Positions 1 through 13,072 of a DNA stretch of 64,000 nucleotides are shown here, piece by piece. The stretch spans positions 3,534,001 through 3,598,000 of the forward strand of contig NC_045129.1 of the NCBI RefSeq assembly GCF_007655135.1. The letters are read 5' to 3'. This DNA is from Punica granatum (lineage: Eukaryota; Streptophyta; Magnoliopsida; Myrtales; Lythraceae). The notes under the pieces were generated by a model that made no database searches, was not told the origin of the DNA, and saw only the letters and a list, made by a program, of their open reading frames with translations. How positions within the stretch are numbered: position 1 is the first letter of the stretch; each line of letters starts with the position of its first letter. The position numbers were made by a program, and so were the translations under genes.

Positions 1-186
1 GAAATCGCTAGTTTACTCGATTTTATTTTACTACGTTCACATGCGAAGTACAGATCTGCCCTCCTTAGGTATTCAAAATACCGAAATCACCCTCTATCCA
101 CCCCGTCGGCCTTTCCCTCCTCCTCCGAAGTTCCCGCAGTTGCGAGCTACTTCTTGTGTGCTGACACCGTCGGTCTCTATCGGAAA
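1..186 (+). promoter_or_regulatory. Proximal promoter / 5' UTR of the RNA methyltransferase gene
   Basis: This is the 186 bases before the chosen ATG. It becomes C-rich and CT-rich from about position 100, as many plant 5' leaders are. I see no clear TATA box. The window edge cuts off whatever lies upstream. Confidence 0.4.
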
Positions 187-3100
187 ATGGTGACTCTTCC
201 GGCTCAGGGCTGCCTGAGGAACCTATCGCTTCCCCGCCCATGGCTCCATAGCCTCCGCCGCACGGCCTCCGTCGCCTCTGCGTCTCTTCCCGACCCTCTT
301 ACGGAAGACCCGCCGCGGGAGGCCACTGCTTCCAGTTCAAAGCCCGCCTCCTCCTCGTACTTCCCGAAGAAGAACCAGACTTTAGAGCTGGAGTGTCTGA
401 GCCTGGCCTTCAAAGGGAAGGGCGTCTGCAAGGTGGCCGACAGCGGGTTCGTCGTCATGTGCGACCGCGCCCTCCCCGGGGAGCGCTTCATTGGTCGGGT
501 CACACGCAGGAAGGGGAATTATGCCGAGGTATGTGAAAAACAGAAGCTTTTAAACTGATTAATTCTCTGTTTCCAACATCACTGTAGGAAGCTGTACTGT
601 GGAGTGTTTGCTGGGCATTGTTGTATAAGCTTCATTAATTTGATTATTCTCCATTAACAGTCTTATCAGTTCGCGGAATTTTGTTAATGTAACTCGATGG
701 GAAGATGAAAAAGATTGGAACTTGGGTGCTTAGCTTCATAATTTAGCTTATGGATTTACTGTCTGATTGATGTCTTGATATCGTTTGTCTGGTTTCTGAT
801 GTTTCAGGTGGCCAAGGTGAAGACGATAGATCCTCACTGGGACATTGTGGAAGCCCCGTGTGAGTATGCATCATACTGTGGAGGTTGCAAAACGCAGAAC
901 TTGTTATATGAGGCTCAGCTCAGAGCTAAAGAACAGCAAGTCTACGAATTGATTGTTCATGTCGGTAGATTTTCCAATAAGGACCTGGAGCTTCATAATA
1001 TCATGAAGCCAATTGTTCCATGTGACGTTCAATATCATTACAGGAATAAGGTTGGTGACGGGCATTAAACCCAATACTCTTAGTTAAAACATTTTCCCTG
1101 TTCATGTAGTGGAGTGTAATAATTCTCATGCTCCAAGTAAAAAATAAAAAATAAAAAAAAATCCCTGTTTTCGAAATGCTTATAAGAACTCCATTGAAAA
1201 ACTGAGTTGTGAAGCAGAAACAACTTCCTCTGTTGAAAATGCTCCATTAATAATAGAAGCATTATCCTGGATCGGATTTGGGTTGTTGGTTAGATGGGGC
1301 CCTTGGCATGAGGAGCCACTACAAGTTGAAAATTTGAGTCTAGGGGGGTTTATGAGAGAATCTTCACAAGAAATTGGAAATCAACTAGAAATTCTGCTAA
1401 ATATTTTCAGGACTGGCAGTTTGTCATATGTATTTGAGATGAACTTTACCGTTGTCTTCCATTACACTAATGATATCCTTCAGTCTTCTCATTTGGGTGC
1501 TTGTATTTTCATGGGAATGGTACCTGTTTTGATTGCTAATTGTTGGTTTTGTTGTTAAATTCTTGGTTCTGTAGATGGAGTTTTCTTTTGGTTCTCAAAG
1601 ATGGGTTCCAAAGGAATTGTTAGGAGAGAAGCTCAATGGCACTGATAACTATGCGTTGGGGCTGCATGCTCCCGGCTTCTTTGATAAAGTTCTAAATGTC
1701 AATAATTGCTTATTGCAAAGTGATCCTGCAAATAAGGTAGGTGCTAATGTTTGGGGGGGTAAACTTCTTTGTCCCTTGTACTAATTTGTAGTGTAATGTG
1801 CTTGAGCTTTTTATCTGATGTCCCTCTACATACTTGATTGGTTGGCCATCTGTTGTAGATCTATCAGGCTGTTTATAATGAGAAAATGAAGATGTCTAGT
1901 CTACTTCTGATTCTCCTTCTACAGTACTGTAGTCATGTTTTCTCTTTCTCCTAGCACTTAAGTCATTCAAGTGGCGATCCCTTTTTTTCTCAAGCAATAA
2001 AAACTTATCTGTTCATGTAAATATCTTAGATGGATTTGGTTCTAACGGTTGTGGGGTTAGAAGTAAAATCTGGGTCTGTTTATTCTTGGATTATTTTTCT
2101 ATAGAAAAATTTTAGAATGCAGTTCACAATACAATATAATAATTCATCATGCTGGTATTTCCACATAATGAACTGGTTGGTCTATGACTACATGGGGTAT
2201 GATATTTCTCTTTATTCATTTTGTTATGGATTATGACATAGAGCTTTGCAAAGGACGAGTTGTCGTAATTCTGATCTTTTGTTTGCATTTCCTGTTATAG
2301 GTTCTTGATACACTCCAAGAATGCTGGAGGGATCCCGAATTAGGTTTGTCTCCTTATGATGTTCACTCCCATGCTGGATTTCTCAAGCATTTAATGCTAA
2401 GGTCAGGGAGGTGAGTTTCCACAATCTTCATATTAAGATTTTTTGCTTTGAAAATTTAGTAATCTGGCAACGTGTTTCAGGGATGTTGCAACTGGCCGGC
2501 CTGAACTCATGGTCAATTTTGTTACCTCATCATACAAGCCGGAGCTGCTGAAGCCATTAGTGGACAAAGTCTCATCCTTTCCTGAAGTGGTTCGTGTGGC
2601 GAACTCTTCTATGTTAGTTTTGCGAGCACTCTACTTTATTACTTTATCCGTGCTTGTTAAGTTCGATCCAAAATCTAGATACTTGAGTTGTTAGAATCGA
2701 TGTAGAAACAATCCATAATCTTCTAAAACACATTTAATACAGATTATGTTATATTGTATGCCCAGAATCAGAGTGTTGATGGCATATAGACAAAATGGAA
2801 ATGGGTTCTTTAGTTTGGTTTGATGTTTTATTTTGTCTTGTTTGTCTTTCTCCCCGTCTTTTTCCCTTTCATTGTTTTGCTTTTTGCATATAGAATAGGA
2901 AATGTCTCATTTCCTCCTTTCTTTTTTGTTCTTCCATTTGTAGGAATATCACTAGTTTGTATTTGATTATGCAAATATCTTAAAATAACTTTTCACATTG
3001 ATTTTATGCTTAGGCAAGCATCGTTAATAATGTAAATACATCAATTGGTAATACATCAGTGGGGGAGGAGGAATACACTTTGTATGGGAAGCCGACTATC

Positions 3101-4610
3101 ACAGAGATGCTAAGAGGGCTTTCCTTTCAGATTTCGGCCAACTCTTTTTTCCAGACAAATACCCGTCAGGTATAACAACACATAAAAATTTCACCTGTTT
3201 CCTGGAAAATAATTGCTAATTTCAATGTACTTTTAGGCTGAGGTTCTGTACAAGCTAATAGAAGAATGCGTGGGCCTAAAAGGAGATGGCTCTGAAATCA
3301 TTCTTGATCTGTTCTGTGGGACTGGTACCATCGGATTAACCCTTGCTAGAAGGTAATATTTTTTGGATCTTAATTTGTAAAACAAAAGCTAGCAAAAGCA
3401 AGAGTCCCCGGTCTGACAATTGTTTTTTTTCCCATTTCAGGGTAAAACATGTGTACGGATACGAAGTGGTTCCTCAAGCTATCTCCGATGCCAGCGTTAA
3501 TGCTGGGTTGAATGGCATCTGTAACACAACATTCATCCAAGGAGACCTCAATAAAATCGACGAGAACTTTGGGCGGGATTTCCCAAAGCCAGATGTTGTA
3601 ATCTCAGGTCATTTCTTGTTACTCTTGTAGCAAAATCTTATTTTATCTTACTTTTCCTGAGGCCTCTATGAGGAGCTTGTCCTCAAATCCACAATCACCA
3701 CTTTCGTCCATGAGTCCTGATTTTTTTGGATCACTTCCTGAAGCCCATGTAGATATTCATGCTGTTTTTAAGATGAGATGGGGGAAATGGAACCCCATAT
3801 ATCAATTACATCGAGTTCACGGCTAAAAATTTCTTAGATTGCAATTTTTTTTTATCAGTTTATATGTTGCATCTCTTTTTAAGTTATTGATATACCACTT
3901 ATTTGAAAGAAAAATGTTAAGTGCTCCTTGAGTTTGCGCTTTACGAACCAATAGCATTAAATTTCAATATGTGAAGAACTGCTCCATTACTAAGGCATCT
4001 TTCTTTTGGCAGATCCAAATCGTCCGGGGATGCATATGAAGTTGATCAAATTTCTAATGAAGCTCAAAGCTTCACGAATTGTCTATGTATCATGCAACCC
4101 GGCGACCTGTGCACGCGACCTTGATTATCTTTGCCACGGAGTGGTATGTATTTTTTCAGAAATTGTTTGTTATAGTTTTTAATTCTGCTATTGAAGTTGT
4201 TTCATTGACCCCTTGCTCACAATATCGGACACTGGAACTTGAGGAAACCATTTGCCGTTATGAGTTTTCAGAAGAAACAAACCAATGCCATTGCATTACT
4301 TAAACCTCTTATTTTCTCTTCACGGTTTATAAATTCTGAAGCAAACAGAGCCATTAAGCTCCTGTTCTGATTGTACCGTTTCTGTCATGACCTTAGGCGC
4401 CGAGGAAAAAGCCTGTGTTAATATCTCATGTTAGATGTTGTCTCATACTAAATTGTGAAGTTATAGAACTATCATATGATAATATGGAACCTACATTTGC
4501 AGGCTGATTTGAAGATAAAAGGATGTTACGAACTGAAGAGCGTGCAGCCAGTGGACATGTTCCCTCACACTCCACATATCGAGTGCGTATGTCTTCTGGA
4601 GCTCCGATAA
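187..4610 (+). CDS. TRAM-domain RNA (uracil-5-)-methyltransferase, TrmA/RlmD-like, ten exons
   Basis: It should transfer a methyl group from S-adenosylmethionine to C5 of a uridine in tRNA or rRNA. Exons read from splice sites and frame: 187-528, 808-1050, 1575-1736, 2301-2410, 2481-2589, 3014-3169, 3237-3352, 3441-3607, 4013-4143, 4503-4610. They total 1644 nt, or 547 aa, and the frame is open throughout. The first 50 or so residues are Arg/Ser/Pro-rich and look like an organellar transit peptide. A TRAM domain follows at about 75-125. A C-x5-C-x2-C cluster (132, 138, 141) plus Cys240 (NVNNC) matches the iron-sulfur ligands of RumA/RlmD. SAM motif I is DLFCGTG (398-404). The catalytic Cys is in SCNPAT (Cys496), and the catalytic Glu is in PHIE (Glu539). 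The ATG at 187 is the first in this frame. It resembles the plant 'RNA methyltransferase family protein' group; the substrate cannot be read from sequence. Confidence 0.92.
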
Positions 4611-5439
4611 TCCTACATCAAACCAACTTCAAGCTGCATCCTTGCAAAAATGGGGTGGAACATCTTGGTCCTGAGCCGAAAAAAACCTGCTTGTAAGATT
4701 GGCCGGTTCTGCCATTAATTTTCAGATAAAAATTCTTGTCTGTCAGTCCATTGCTCAAATCTGCAACGGATGAATATGAAAGGCTTCAGGTGGTGGCCAA
4801 AAGAAAGGCTTCAGTTGGCTAATAGGACAATGTTGTTAGACTGAGATCGGGTAAGGGTTTCCGTGAAGCGGGAAAAGTTCAGTTCAAAAATATTAAAGAT
4901 TAGAATAGAATAGCTAAAGTTTAGAGGGAACCACTTACTTCCTGGCCTAATATTATGAGACGATGTGATTGTGAATGTATTATATTTCGACTTATGTTTT
5001 TCTGCTGTATGATATTCATTTTCTTTTCTGCTGAAATCTTGATTTGAAGCTCGATCGATCCGATCAAGGGCCGAGGATATTTAAGGGCAGTCTTCTTTTG
5101 GTCCAATCTCTAAATTGTTTAGAATCAATATATAAGTTTTCTGAAACTACTTTTGATGAATTGTTTTCAGAAAACTTCATTTGAAAAGTGAAGTGACAAT
5201 CTGTAAATGAGCACCAAGGAGCCGCCCTTAATATGTTCGAAGTCCTGGCAGCTTGCAATTACACATGCACGTATGATAAAATCTTTGAAAACTTGGACTC
5301 TGCCCCGATACAATTTTAATTTGAGCTGTCTTTCCATCAGAATCTGAGTTTTAAATGATTTCCCAAATATTCAGTGATCATACAAAGCCGATTAAGATCA
5401 TAAAAGCGTAATTCTCTCTCTCTCTCTGTCTCTCTCTTC
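4611..5439. other. Intergenic DNA downstream of the methyltransferase
   Basis: Probably the 3' UTR followed by spacer. A CT-rich simple repeat lies near 5410-5440, immediately before a neprosin exon fragment. I see no gene here. Confidence 0.4.
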
Positions 5440-5444
5440 TATTG

Positions 5445-5605
5445 AGATTTCACAGATGAATATCAGAAGAAAATAATCAAAATTAGCGAGGACAACCTAA
5501 TTAATTGGAAGATTTTCTGATGTCCATCGAATGCCTGGAAGGAATGTACAATCCCCATTCTAAGAAGCCCGTGTTATATCTTATAGGCATGGTTAGGTGA
5601 TGCAT
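5445..5605 (+). pseudogene. Decayed neprosin fragment, activation-peptide exon
   Basis: A degraded piece of the neprosin exon that encodes the end of the activation domain. Bases 5525-5580 align with the region for the conserved VDCPEGTIPI segment but with stops and indels. A pyrimidine tract ending in ACAG directly before ATGAA looks like the splice acceptor that precedes this exon in the 3' copies of the array. About 140 bp match a second remnant at 14970-15110, so both come from one duplicated ancestor. It is non-coding. Confidence 0.6.
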
Positions 5606-6097
5606 GCTAGCCAGATATACTCTCTTATTAAATTCTGAAGATAAAATCATAACGGAAGTTCTAAAACTATACAAAAAGTTAAATTTAAGTGGGTCGATCC
5701 GGCTTGATTAGATTAGTCATGGTCCAATTGAGTTTCCGAATACCAACTGAAAAATGTATGGCTTTGCATTCTAAACGTTTATTAAGTGAGACAGAATGCG
5801 GTCCATGTATCGGCCAACATTGTTTTTATTGCATTTTCTCCTTTATCTGATCGGATTGGCTAATTAGGCAGCTGTATTGACTGTCTTCGTCTTAGTCTGC
5901 TTTCGGACACTATATATAATATATGAAAATAACAAATTTTAGAGTAATAATTAGCCTCGCTCAACCCTTGATCGGTCAGTAGGCTTTGCATATAAATCTT
6001 AATGATGAAGATTACAAGAAGATATCTAGAAGTTACAAAAGTATTCTTAATTAATCATAACGAAACGAAAAATACCCGTACAATATTCCTAAATACT
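5606..6097. other. Spacer without a recognisable gene
   Basis: AT-rich DNA between a neprosin fragment and a methyltransferase fragment. The short open frames are not supported by any family signature. Confidence 0.35.
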
Positions 6098-6545
6098 CAG
6101 GTCATTTCTCGCGACTTTTGTTATTTTTTGGATCCACACAAACACCACTTTCGTCCATGGTTTCATGATTCGAATCACTTCCTGATATTCAAATTTCTGA
6201 TGAAGCTCAAAGCTCCACGAATTGTGCATGTATCTTACAACCCAGCGACCTCTATTATCTTTGCAATGGAGTGGTATGTATTTCTTGTTCTGCATGTACC
6301 ATTGAACGAACCTTAGGCGCAGGGGTATAATTCCGTGTTATATCTCACTGTCATGGTTTGATGGATCAGGCTAAGACATTTATCTCTTGTTAAATCGTGA
6401 AGTAATATACCTTTTTAGCACATGATAACGTGGAACCTAAATATGCAGGCTGATTGGATTGGAAGATGCAAGAATGTTACCAACTGAAGAGCGGGCAGCC
6501 TGTGGACATGTTCCCTCACACCCCGCACATTGAAAGCGTATGTCT
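6098..6545 (+). pseudogene. Duplicated 3' fragment of the RNA methyltransferase gene (intron 8 to exon 10)
   Basis: This is a partial copy of 3602-4590. It keeps pieces of intron 8, exon 9 (about 6188-6273), a shortened intron 9 and exon 10 (about 6451-6540). Because introns are retained, it arose by DNA duplication and not by retroposition. The codon for the catalytic Cys in the SCNPAT motif now reads Tyr (TAC in place of TGC), and the following exon carries indels. It cannot make an active enzyme. Confidence 0.8.
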
Positions 6546-7396
6546 TATGGAATCGTCCCTTATGTGCATTAGTCACATAGGTTATCAATTGAATTGAAAT
6601 TATTTTTCCTTGCAGCAATTTTATCAATTGCAAAAAGATAGGGATTTCATATCGGAATATGGAGTAACTTGCCGATAATAAGGCTATAATTCAAATGCAG
6701 CCCGATTCAACTGCAACATTGATGATATTTATAACAAAATAAGCTTTGTGCGACTACCAATGCGGGTTGGTCAAAGCAGTTGGGCGCTTATTCGCTCAAA
6801 TCAAGATCTCGAGTAAAAAAATTCACGTTGGATCAAAAGAGAATGTAACGAAATGGCACACGTCCTTGCGTATTGACCGAGAAGCCGCATGTTCAATACT
6901 CAGTAGGCCTACTCGTGCCCCTTTGCTAGTCATATAAAATTTATTTTTCATTATATTAGGCCTTACGTCTCCTTTGTAATAAAAAAATTCACTTTAGGAT
7001 AGTTTTACCTTTTAACAGGGCCGGCCAAATAGAAAGGTGAGCCAGACCTTCGCCTTAGGCTCCGATTTAATCCACATAATTTAGGCCCCAATTTTAGAAT
7101 TTTTCCCATAATTGAGGAAATTTTATTAAACATATATCATATAGAGTATAGATTAAGCCCCCTAATAATAATTTATCTGACGTAATTTCTAATAAACTTA
7201 CTTGCCAAAATAATTTCTAATTAGTTTCATTTTTCTCCTCGTTGACCTTCCCAATTTATCACTTGTTTTTCTTAATCCCTAATTATTCTACCCATCAACC
7301 ATCCACGGAATCAATTTACTTTTGTTCAATTTTTTTCATCCTTTATTAATTACTTGTTTTTCATCCCAATTTATTACACAAATCTCGAAAGGAATG
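6546..7396. other. Spacer with a likely transposon end
   Basis: Contains a GGGCCGGCC-headed segment near 7018-7090 that resembles one terminus of a DNA transposon; I could not find its partner end. The rest is AT-rich without gene signatures. Confidence 0.3.
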
Positions 7397-7630
7397 TCCA
7401 GCACACGAAGACCGAGATGGGAAGTGGCCATTTCCCTCTTGATGATCACCGTTCATTAGTATGTTGGTTACTTTAGAAAGAATGGGGCGATGCAAACCGT
7501 ACCTAGGAAAGTCCTCCTGTCAAATGCGACGAATCATCTGAGCTACAACGTGGAGTTGGGACCCCCCGGCCTGAATTTAGGAACTCATTTCTACTTCGGA
7601 GGTCCTGGACTCTCACCGCTATGCCCATAA
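7397..7630 (+). pseudogene. 3' part of a neprosin catalytic exon
   Basis: Matches the last neprosin exon from the QHTTTQMGSGHFP region to the stop codon, ending in the usual FGGPG segment and a Cys-Pro-stop terminus. The first part of the exon is missing, and a deletion disrupts the RDGYYTKS region. With the fragment at 5445-5605 it may be the remains of one old gene copy, split by the methyltransferase fragment at 6098-6545. Confidence 0.75.
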
Positions 7631-9110
7631 TAGCTAGTGAATGAAGGTAGAAATTAATATATTGAATTATTGAACTAGGGTGAGACTGAGCAGAACTATT
7701 TGTACAAGTCCTCCTATTGGAATAATAGTATTTCTCTTGTGATTCTTTGTTAAAGATTTCAGCTAATGGTACGGAAATGATCGAGCAACAGCAATATATA
7801 TCTTAGCCAAAGAATGGAGAAGTAGTTGCAAGAGCCGCCTATGGTTCGATATCTATATCTATATTTATATCTATAATATATATATATAAGTACGACAAGT
7901 TTATCTAATTTTCAATTCTAGAAATACCTTTATATTATCGTGACTTTTCCTCACACCTTTTCGGTTCGTGACTTTTGGTCGCACATTTTCACTATATATA
8001 AAAACCAGTACTTTCTATTCATTACTTATTTTCAATGCTTTATTGTCTCGCATCTCTCTCAACCAAGTTAGCCCTTCATCACATGTATATTTTTTTTTTA
8101 TTATTTCATAATGATTTACATAAAATTTCATTGCACCATATGTCTATTTTCAACGTCTGTTATCCTAACAGGTTCATACATTCTTTGTCTCATCTCTATG
8201 AATTATGTGGTTATTTTCAAAATTTCTTATTTTTGCAATTTTTGTTCCAAAAAATACTCATATCCTTCGTAAATTTCTACTTTTTTTTAACCTTTTACTC
8301 CCATACTTTTGGTATGCTTTGTTAGTATAACTTTTTCTCACACATTTTTAATTCTCTATTCATCGCTCATTTTCAATATTCATTGCCTTATATCTTCTAT
8401 CATATATTGCATCAACCGAGTTAAACTTTGTATATCTCTTCTAAAGTACGACCATTCACAAAGTGTTTCTCTAACTTTTTAATTATTTAAAAATCATAAT
8501 AATTTACATCAACAAAAATATATTATTATTTAGATATGGTTAATGACAATTTAAACTGGTGAATATATTTAAAAAAACTATATTAAAGAAGTATAAGAAG
8601 ACATCTTTCTAATTCGCATACATAGCAGTATTTTTATTTTGGACGTGATATACACAAAATTAGAGAACTCAGAAATTTCACAAAATCTCATTTGACAATC
8701 CAGACATTCTAAAGGTACTAGTCTAAATAAGTAACAAAAAGAAAAACAAAAAACTGAAAAACTCATCTTCATGTCTAATGAAGACGTACATTTTGAAAAA
8801 CTCACTTTCAATTTTAATATGTATCAAGAAAAAAATTGAAAACACATATTGCATACATAGGACAAAGAATTTTAATGAAAAATAATTTTTTTCATAAGAA
8901 TATAGATATACTCACAGAAAAACAAAAGAAAATTAGTTGAGATTAGTTTACCACGGTTTTCATGCTTTAGAGATTGAGAATTTCAAGTGATAATAAATAA
9001 AAAAGCAAAACATTCAATTCACCATGTGGTAGACATGCCTTTAACATAAGATACATGTTTTGGCCATGAATTAACATAGATAGAGAAATAAGCTAATTTA
9101 TAGCAAGGTT
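7631..9110. other. AT-rich spacer with a diverged direct repeat
   Basis: Very T-rich on the plus strand from 7900 to 8450. The stretch around 7985-8090 resembles that around 8338-8440 (a shared 'cacattttcact/ctctattcat/cattttcaat' pattern), giving an old direct repeat with a spacing of about 355 bp. No coding signature. Confidence 0.4.
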
Positions 9111-9470
9111 AATTGACTATTGTCTTAGCTGATCAGAGCAAAAGATTAAAATGGTTAAGTTTAGATTATCATTCCTAATATCATGGAGTCGAGTTTGTTA
9201 ATGAAGATAAGATTCCATTGACTATGGCATATTGTTAGGATCATATACACATATATACCATATCCATACATATTTCCTTTTTGGGGTTAAATATGTCCAT
9301 ATCCATACTTAGATACATACAAACATATATATATATATATGCACACATATTGGTCTATATATATGTTTAATTTCCGAGTGGCAAAAGGCGAGAGACTCAG
9401 GTTCCGGTTATATGTTCGATTCCTGAGTCATAGAGAAGTTGTTTCTAACATATCGGTACCATATACGTAC
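9111..9470 (+). promoter_or_regulatory. Upstream region of the first intact neprosin gene
   Basis: A block at about 9111-9215 (a 'taaaatggttaagttt ... gtcgagtt' pattern) is also found at 15837-15930, 17518-17610 and, in another version, upstream of the 35-, 39-, 60- and 63-kb copies. A TATA-like run sits at 9326-9364, about 110 to 145 bases before the ATG. Conservation across copies suggests it travels with the gene as its promoter module. Confidence 0.5.
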
Positions 9471-11493
9471 ATGGCGGCTCGTAATAGAAGAAGAGAAGTC
9501 GTTGTTGGGCTATTTTGGCTGATTGCCGTGACAGTTGATTCTGTTCAAGCAAGAAGAAACCGAATTTTGTCCGACGGATCGAATGATGCCGAGTTTGCTA
9601 AGCCCCCAAGAGGAACGCTGAAAACTATTCAGGTTCTGTTTCACTTCATTTGTATATTTACCAATTCACCAGATCACTAGCAATCAATTAGATCGATCCA
9701 CAGATGGATCAAGTTCTGCTATTTAGTCATTTTGGCGATTTGTCCTTATTTTTCATGAGACGACATAACTAGAATTAATGGCACGGGCATATGGTTAAAA
9801 ACACATAAAGTTTTCTTTTTGTTCCGTAGGGTGGCGGTGGCGATGTTGTCGATTGTGTCGATATTTACCAACAGCTGGCTTTCGACCATCCTTTACTCAA
9901 GAACCACACCATTCAGATGAAACCAAGTTTTTTCCAAGAACAAGAAGGCGAAAGCCATCAACCATCGCAAGGGCAACCAGGATTGGAGGAATGGGGCGTG
10001 GATTGCCCCGAAGGGACGATCCCTATCATCAGAAAGACATCGAAGAACCACCCCGACGTCAAGGATTATGCCCCGTCATTTCCCTTTGATATTGAAAGCA
10101 ACAGAAGCATCAAATCCTTTAAACACGAAGTACGTGCTTGCCATTTTCCTCTTGCTTGTTGATTGAAACATATAAACAAACTTGTAGCAGTAAAAAGAGT
10201 AGAACCAAACTACTTTGGTCGATCATCTGTGATTCATATGAATATGTATTGTATGAAATCATCAGTACGCATATGTAATTGCGGCTGGTGATCTAGGAAG
10301 CTTCCATGGCGCTCAAGCAAGGCTCAATGTGTGGAATCCTCAAATAGAGGATTATGAGTTCAGCGCGGCCAAGATTTGGATCATCGGGGGCCCCACTGCA
10401 TCTGCGGATGTCGTAGAGGCTGGCTGGATAGTAAGTCCAATTAATTTCAATAATAATTGATTAATCGATTATTATTGCTTAATTTGCTCTTTTCATTTTT
10501 TTTTTCAAATTCTAATAAAGATCATTCTGGTGAGTAATCAACTACCAACGTTTATTGGCCTACTTAGTCCGAGTATAACTCGATAAGGCTCATGTCATCC
10601 TTGTTTCAGGTTGGCGATAATTTTGAACCCAAGCGTGCCCCGAGACTTTTCACATATTGGACCGTGAGTTTCCTAGTCCATTTAACATAGGGGTTGCTTT
10701 GTGGATCACTCTCGAGATGAATAATCCGTCTGTTTGAATAATTATTGTCAGAGTGATGGATACCAATCTACTGGATGCTATGACCTTCAATGTCCAGGAT
10801 TCGTGCAGACGAACAAAATATTTCCTCTTGGTAACAGTCCAAACTATTTCATTAATATTTCTGATATTTGTTCATGTCTCCAATTTATTGATCTTTATAT
10901 CTGTACAGGTTCCATCATACCATCTTCCACGTTCAACGGGAAGCAGACAGAACTGTATATAGAAATCAAACAGGTGAATGATTGTTCTTCTTTGCCTTAT
11001 CTATTTGCTTTTTTTGTTGAGTTCATTTTGGGTAAACATTTCACCAAAAAAGAAAAGACAGTGAATAAAATCAGTCCTTAATTACACATATTTCATGCAT
11101 CAGGACATCTCTACGGGAAACTGGTGGCTCCGAGTAAAGAATGTGGATTTGGGTTACTGGCCTGGATTGATCTTCTCCAGTCTGCGTCTTGGTGCTCGTT
11201 CAATAATTTGGGGCGGTGAGATTACGAATGGAATAAAAAATGGCCAGCACACGACGACCCAGATGGGAAGTGGCCATTTCCCTCGTGACGGGTACTATAC
11301 AAAATCGGCGTACATCAGGAATATCGGTTACATCAAACATGATGATCCGATGCAACCCACGCCCAAGGAAGACCTCCAAACATATGTGACAAATCGTCAG
11401 TGTTACGACCTCGTTTTGGGACCATCGAACCTGAATTTCGGAACTCATTTCTACTTCGGAGGTCCCGGACGTTCAGCACAATGCCCAAAATAG
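9471..11493 (+). CDS. Neprosin-type secreted glutamate peptidase (DUF239), intact, seven exons
   Basis: Exons 9471-9632, 9830-10129, 10266-10430, 10610-10663, 10752-10830, 10909-10973, 11104-11493 give 404 aa with clean GT-AG splicing. Family length is about 380-420 aa. Residues 1-29 are an Arg-rich N-region, a hydrophobic core and a VQA cleavage motif, so a signal peptide. The Neprosin_AP activation domain follows ([31 protein letters not shown]). The catalytic domain holds EAGW (Glu205), FTYWTSDGY, TGCY, CPGFVQTN, GYWP and WGGE (Glu314). The spacing of 109 residues between these two Glu equals that of the catalytic pair Glu188/Glu297 known for Nepenthes neprosin. From the family I infer a prolyl endopeptidase-like activity, autoactivated at acid pH outside the cell; substrate unknown. 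Exon 2 is continuous here, whereas 3' paralogues split it with an intron. Confidence 0.9.
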
Positions 11494-12690
11494 TTTTCTA
11501 GCATTTCACATGTACCTCTTCCACTAAAACAAGGTTGATTACACAAGAAAAGACTTTCATAAGTCCAACTCACCGGAATAAAGAGATCGAAGAGGAGTCA
11601 TGGTTACAGGATCAGGACGGCATATATGGTTTGGCTATAAATCAAAATTAGAAAAACTAGCTATGTCATTCGCGCATTGCGCGGAGGTGTTATTCATGGC
11701 ATGAATTTTTATAATTTATTATACATAATCTAAAAAATATTGATTAGTCTATAATGATAGAATTAACTCTATGATAATCGTCAAAGTAATGATGAACAAA
11801 GAATGTCAAATTCATCGTATTAGATTTGACTTATAAATACTTTATCTACATAAAAACTATATTATTCACTTAAAAAACATTAATTTATATATTTTATAAA
11901 TAAGAATAGTAAAATCACATGAATAAAATTATTTTAATTATAGTAATTAATTAATACCGAGTTATTTAAAAGAATTCTTAACTTTCAATATCTAAATTGT
12001 AGAAAATATTTGCATTTAGATCCTTTATACAACTTTAAATGTTTCAACTTTAAGTAAATAAGTTACTTTTATTGAGCTACTCTTATTAAGTTAGTCCTAA
12101 TAAGTTACTCATAGAACTTAAATGTTTCAACTTAAGTAAATTTAATAAAAAGAAAAACTAAATTTATTCCATTCACTTAATGAATTTTTAAATAGATAAA
12201 TTATTTTAGCATTCTCTAAGTATATCATTAAAATAGAACATGTAATAGTTTTTTTATTATTCCAAACCTCGTTACGATTTCAATTATGTAAGTAATTACT
12301 TCGTGAAAAAATTTATAAAAATATTTCCCTCCTTTTTAAACTGGAAAACCCTAATTCAGTTTTAAGAATATAATTATGTATTTGTAGAATTGAAAATTGG
12401 AAAATAAAATAATTTTAATTAATCGAATTCCAAAAGATATATTTATTACTAAACTGTATGGACTCCTAGATTAATTCACTCTTATTTTTTTAAGTGTATC
12501 TAATATTGGTATAGAAATTTTTAAAAGTTCATATATATATATATATATTCTAGTAAACATAATTTTACTTGTTAAATCGAGAACTAGAAAATAAAAATAA
12601 TTTTAGTAATTTGAATTGATATAAATATATTATCCCTATAAATCAATTTATTTTACTTGTGCATTAATTATTAATGCATTAATTAAAGAG
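11494..12690. other. AT-rich spacer with a Helitron-like terminus
   Basis: Downstream DNA of the preceding gene, then a very AT-rich stretch. At 11657-11690 a CTAG followed by a short GC hairpin (cgcgcattgcgcg) looks like the 3' terminus of a Helitron read on the minus strand, inserted next to an A/T. I could not place its other end. No gene seen. Confidence 0.35.
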
Positions 12691-12699
12691 GGTAGAGAA

Positions 12700-13072
12700 G
12701 ATTACTGAAATTTGGGTAAATAGAGAGTTGGAGGTTTGACACATAGCACCACTTTGTGAATCATAGGATGACACGCGGCACAACTTTGTGAAGCATGCTT
12801 TTTCATTTTGCTATTATGTATTAGATAAAGATGTGACATGCGATCATCATAAGTAGAAAGTTCAAGACTGTGTATAGTATGTAATTTGTTGTGAGTATGC
12901 CTTTTCAACGATAACATAAGTTCAAACCTTGAGATCGTTGACATTGACATGCTAAGTCCCACTTGAATTCTTATTGACAATAACCCTCGACATGTCAATT
13001 TTCATGTTTCAAGAACGGCACACTAGTTGAAAAATCAATATAAAAACCTAATTAACATAGATACAGAAATAA
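12700..13072 (+). repeat. Orphan upstream module of a lost neprosin copy
   Basis: Aligns with the region upstream of the pseudogene at 21193 (about 20620-20850), including a shared 'ttgaattctta' stretch, 'gttgaaaaatcaatacag' and 'aattaacatacagaaattaag' patterns. No neprosin exon 1 follows, so this is the promoter side of a copy whose gene body was lost. Confidence 0.5.

Noticed and set aside
5160..5260. Possible neprosin exon 3 similarity (HQGA-like segment)
   Set aside because: Only a few residues agree and neither the exon ends nor the frame could be aligned.
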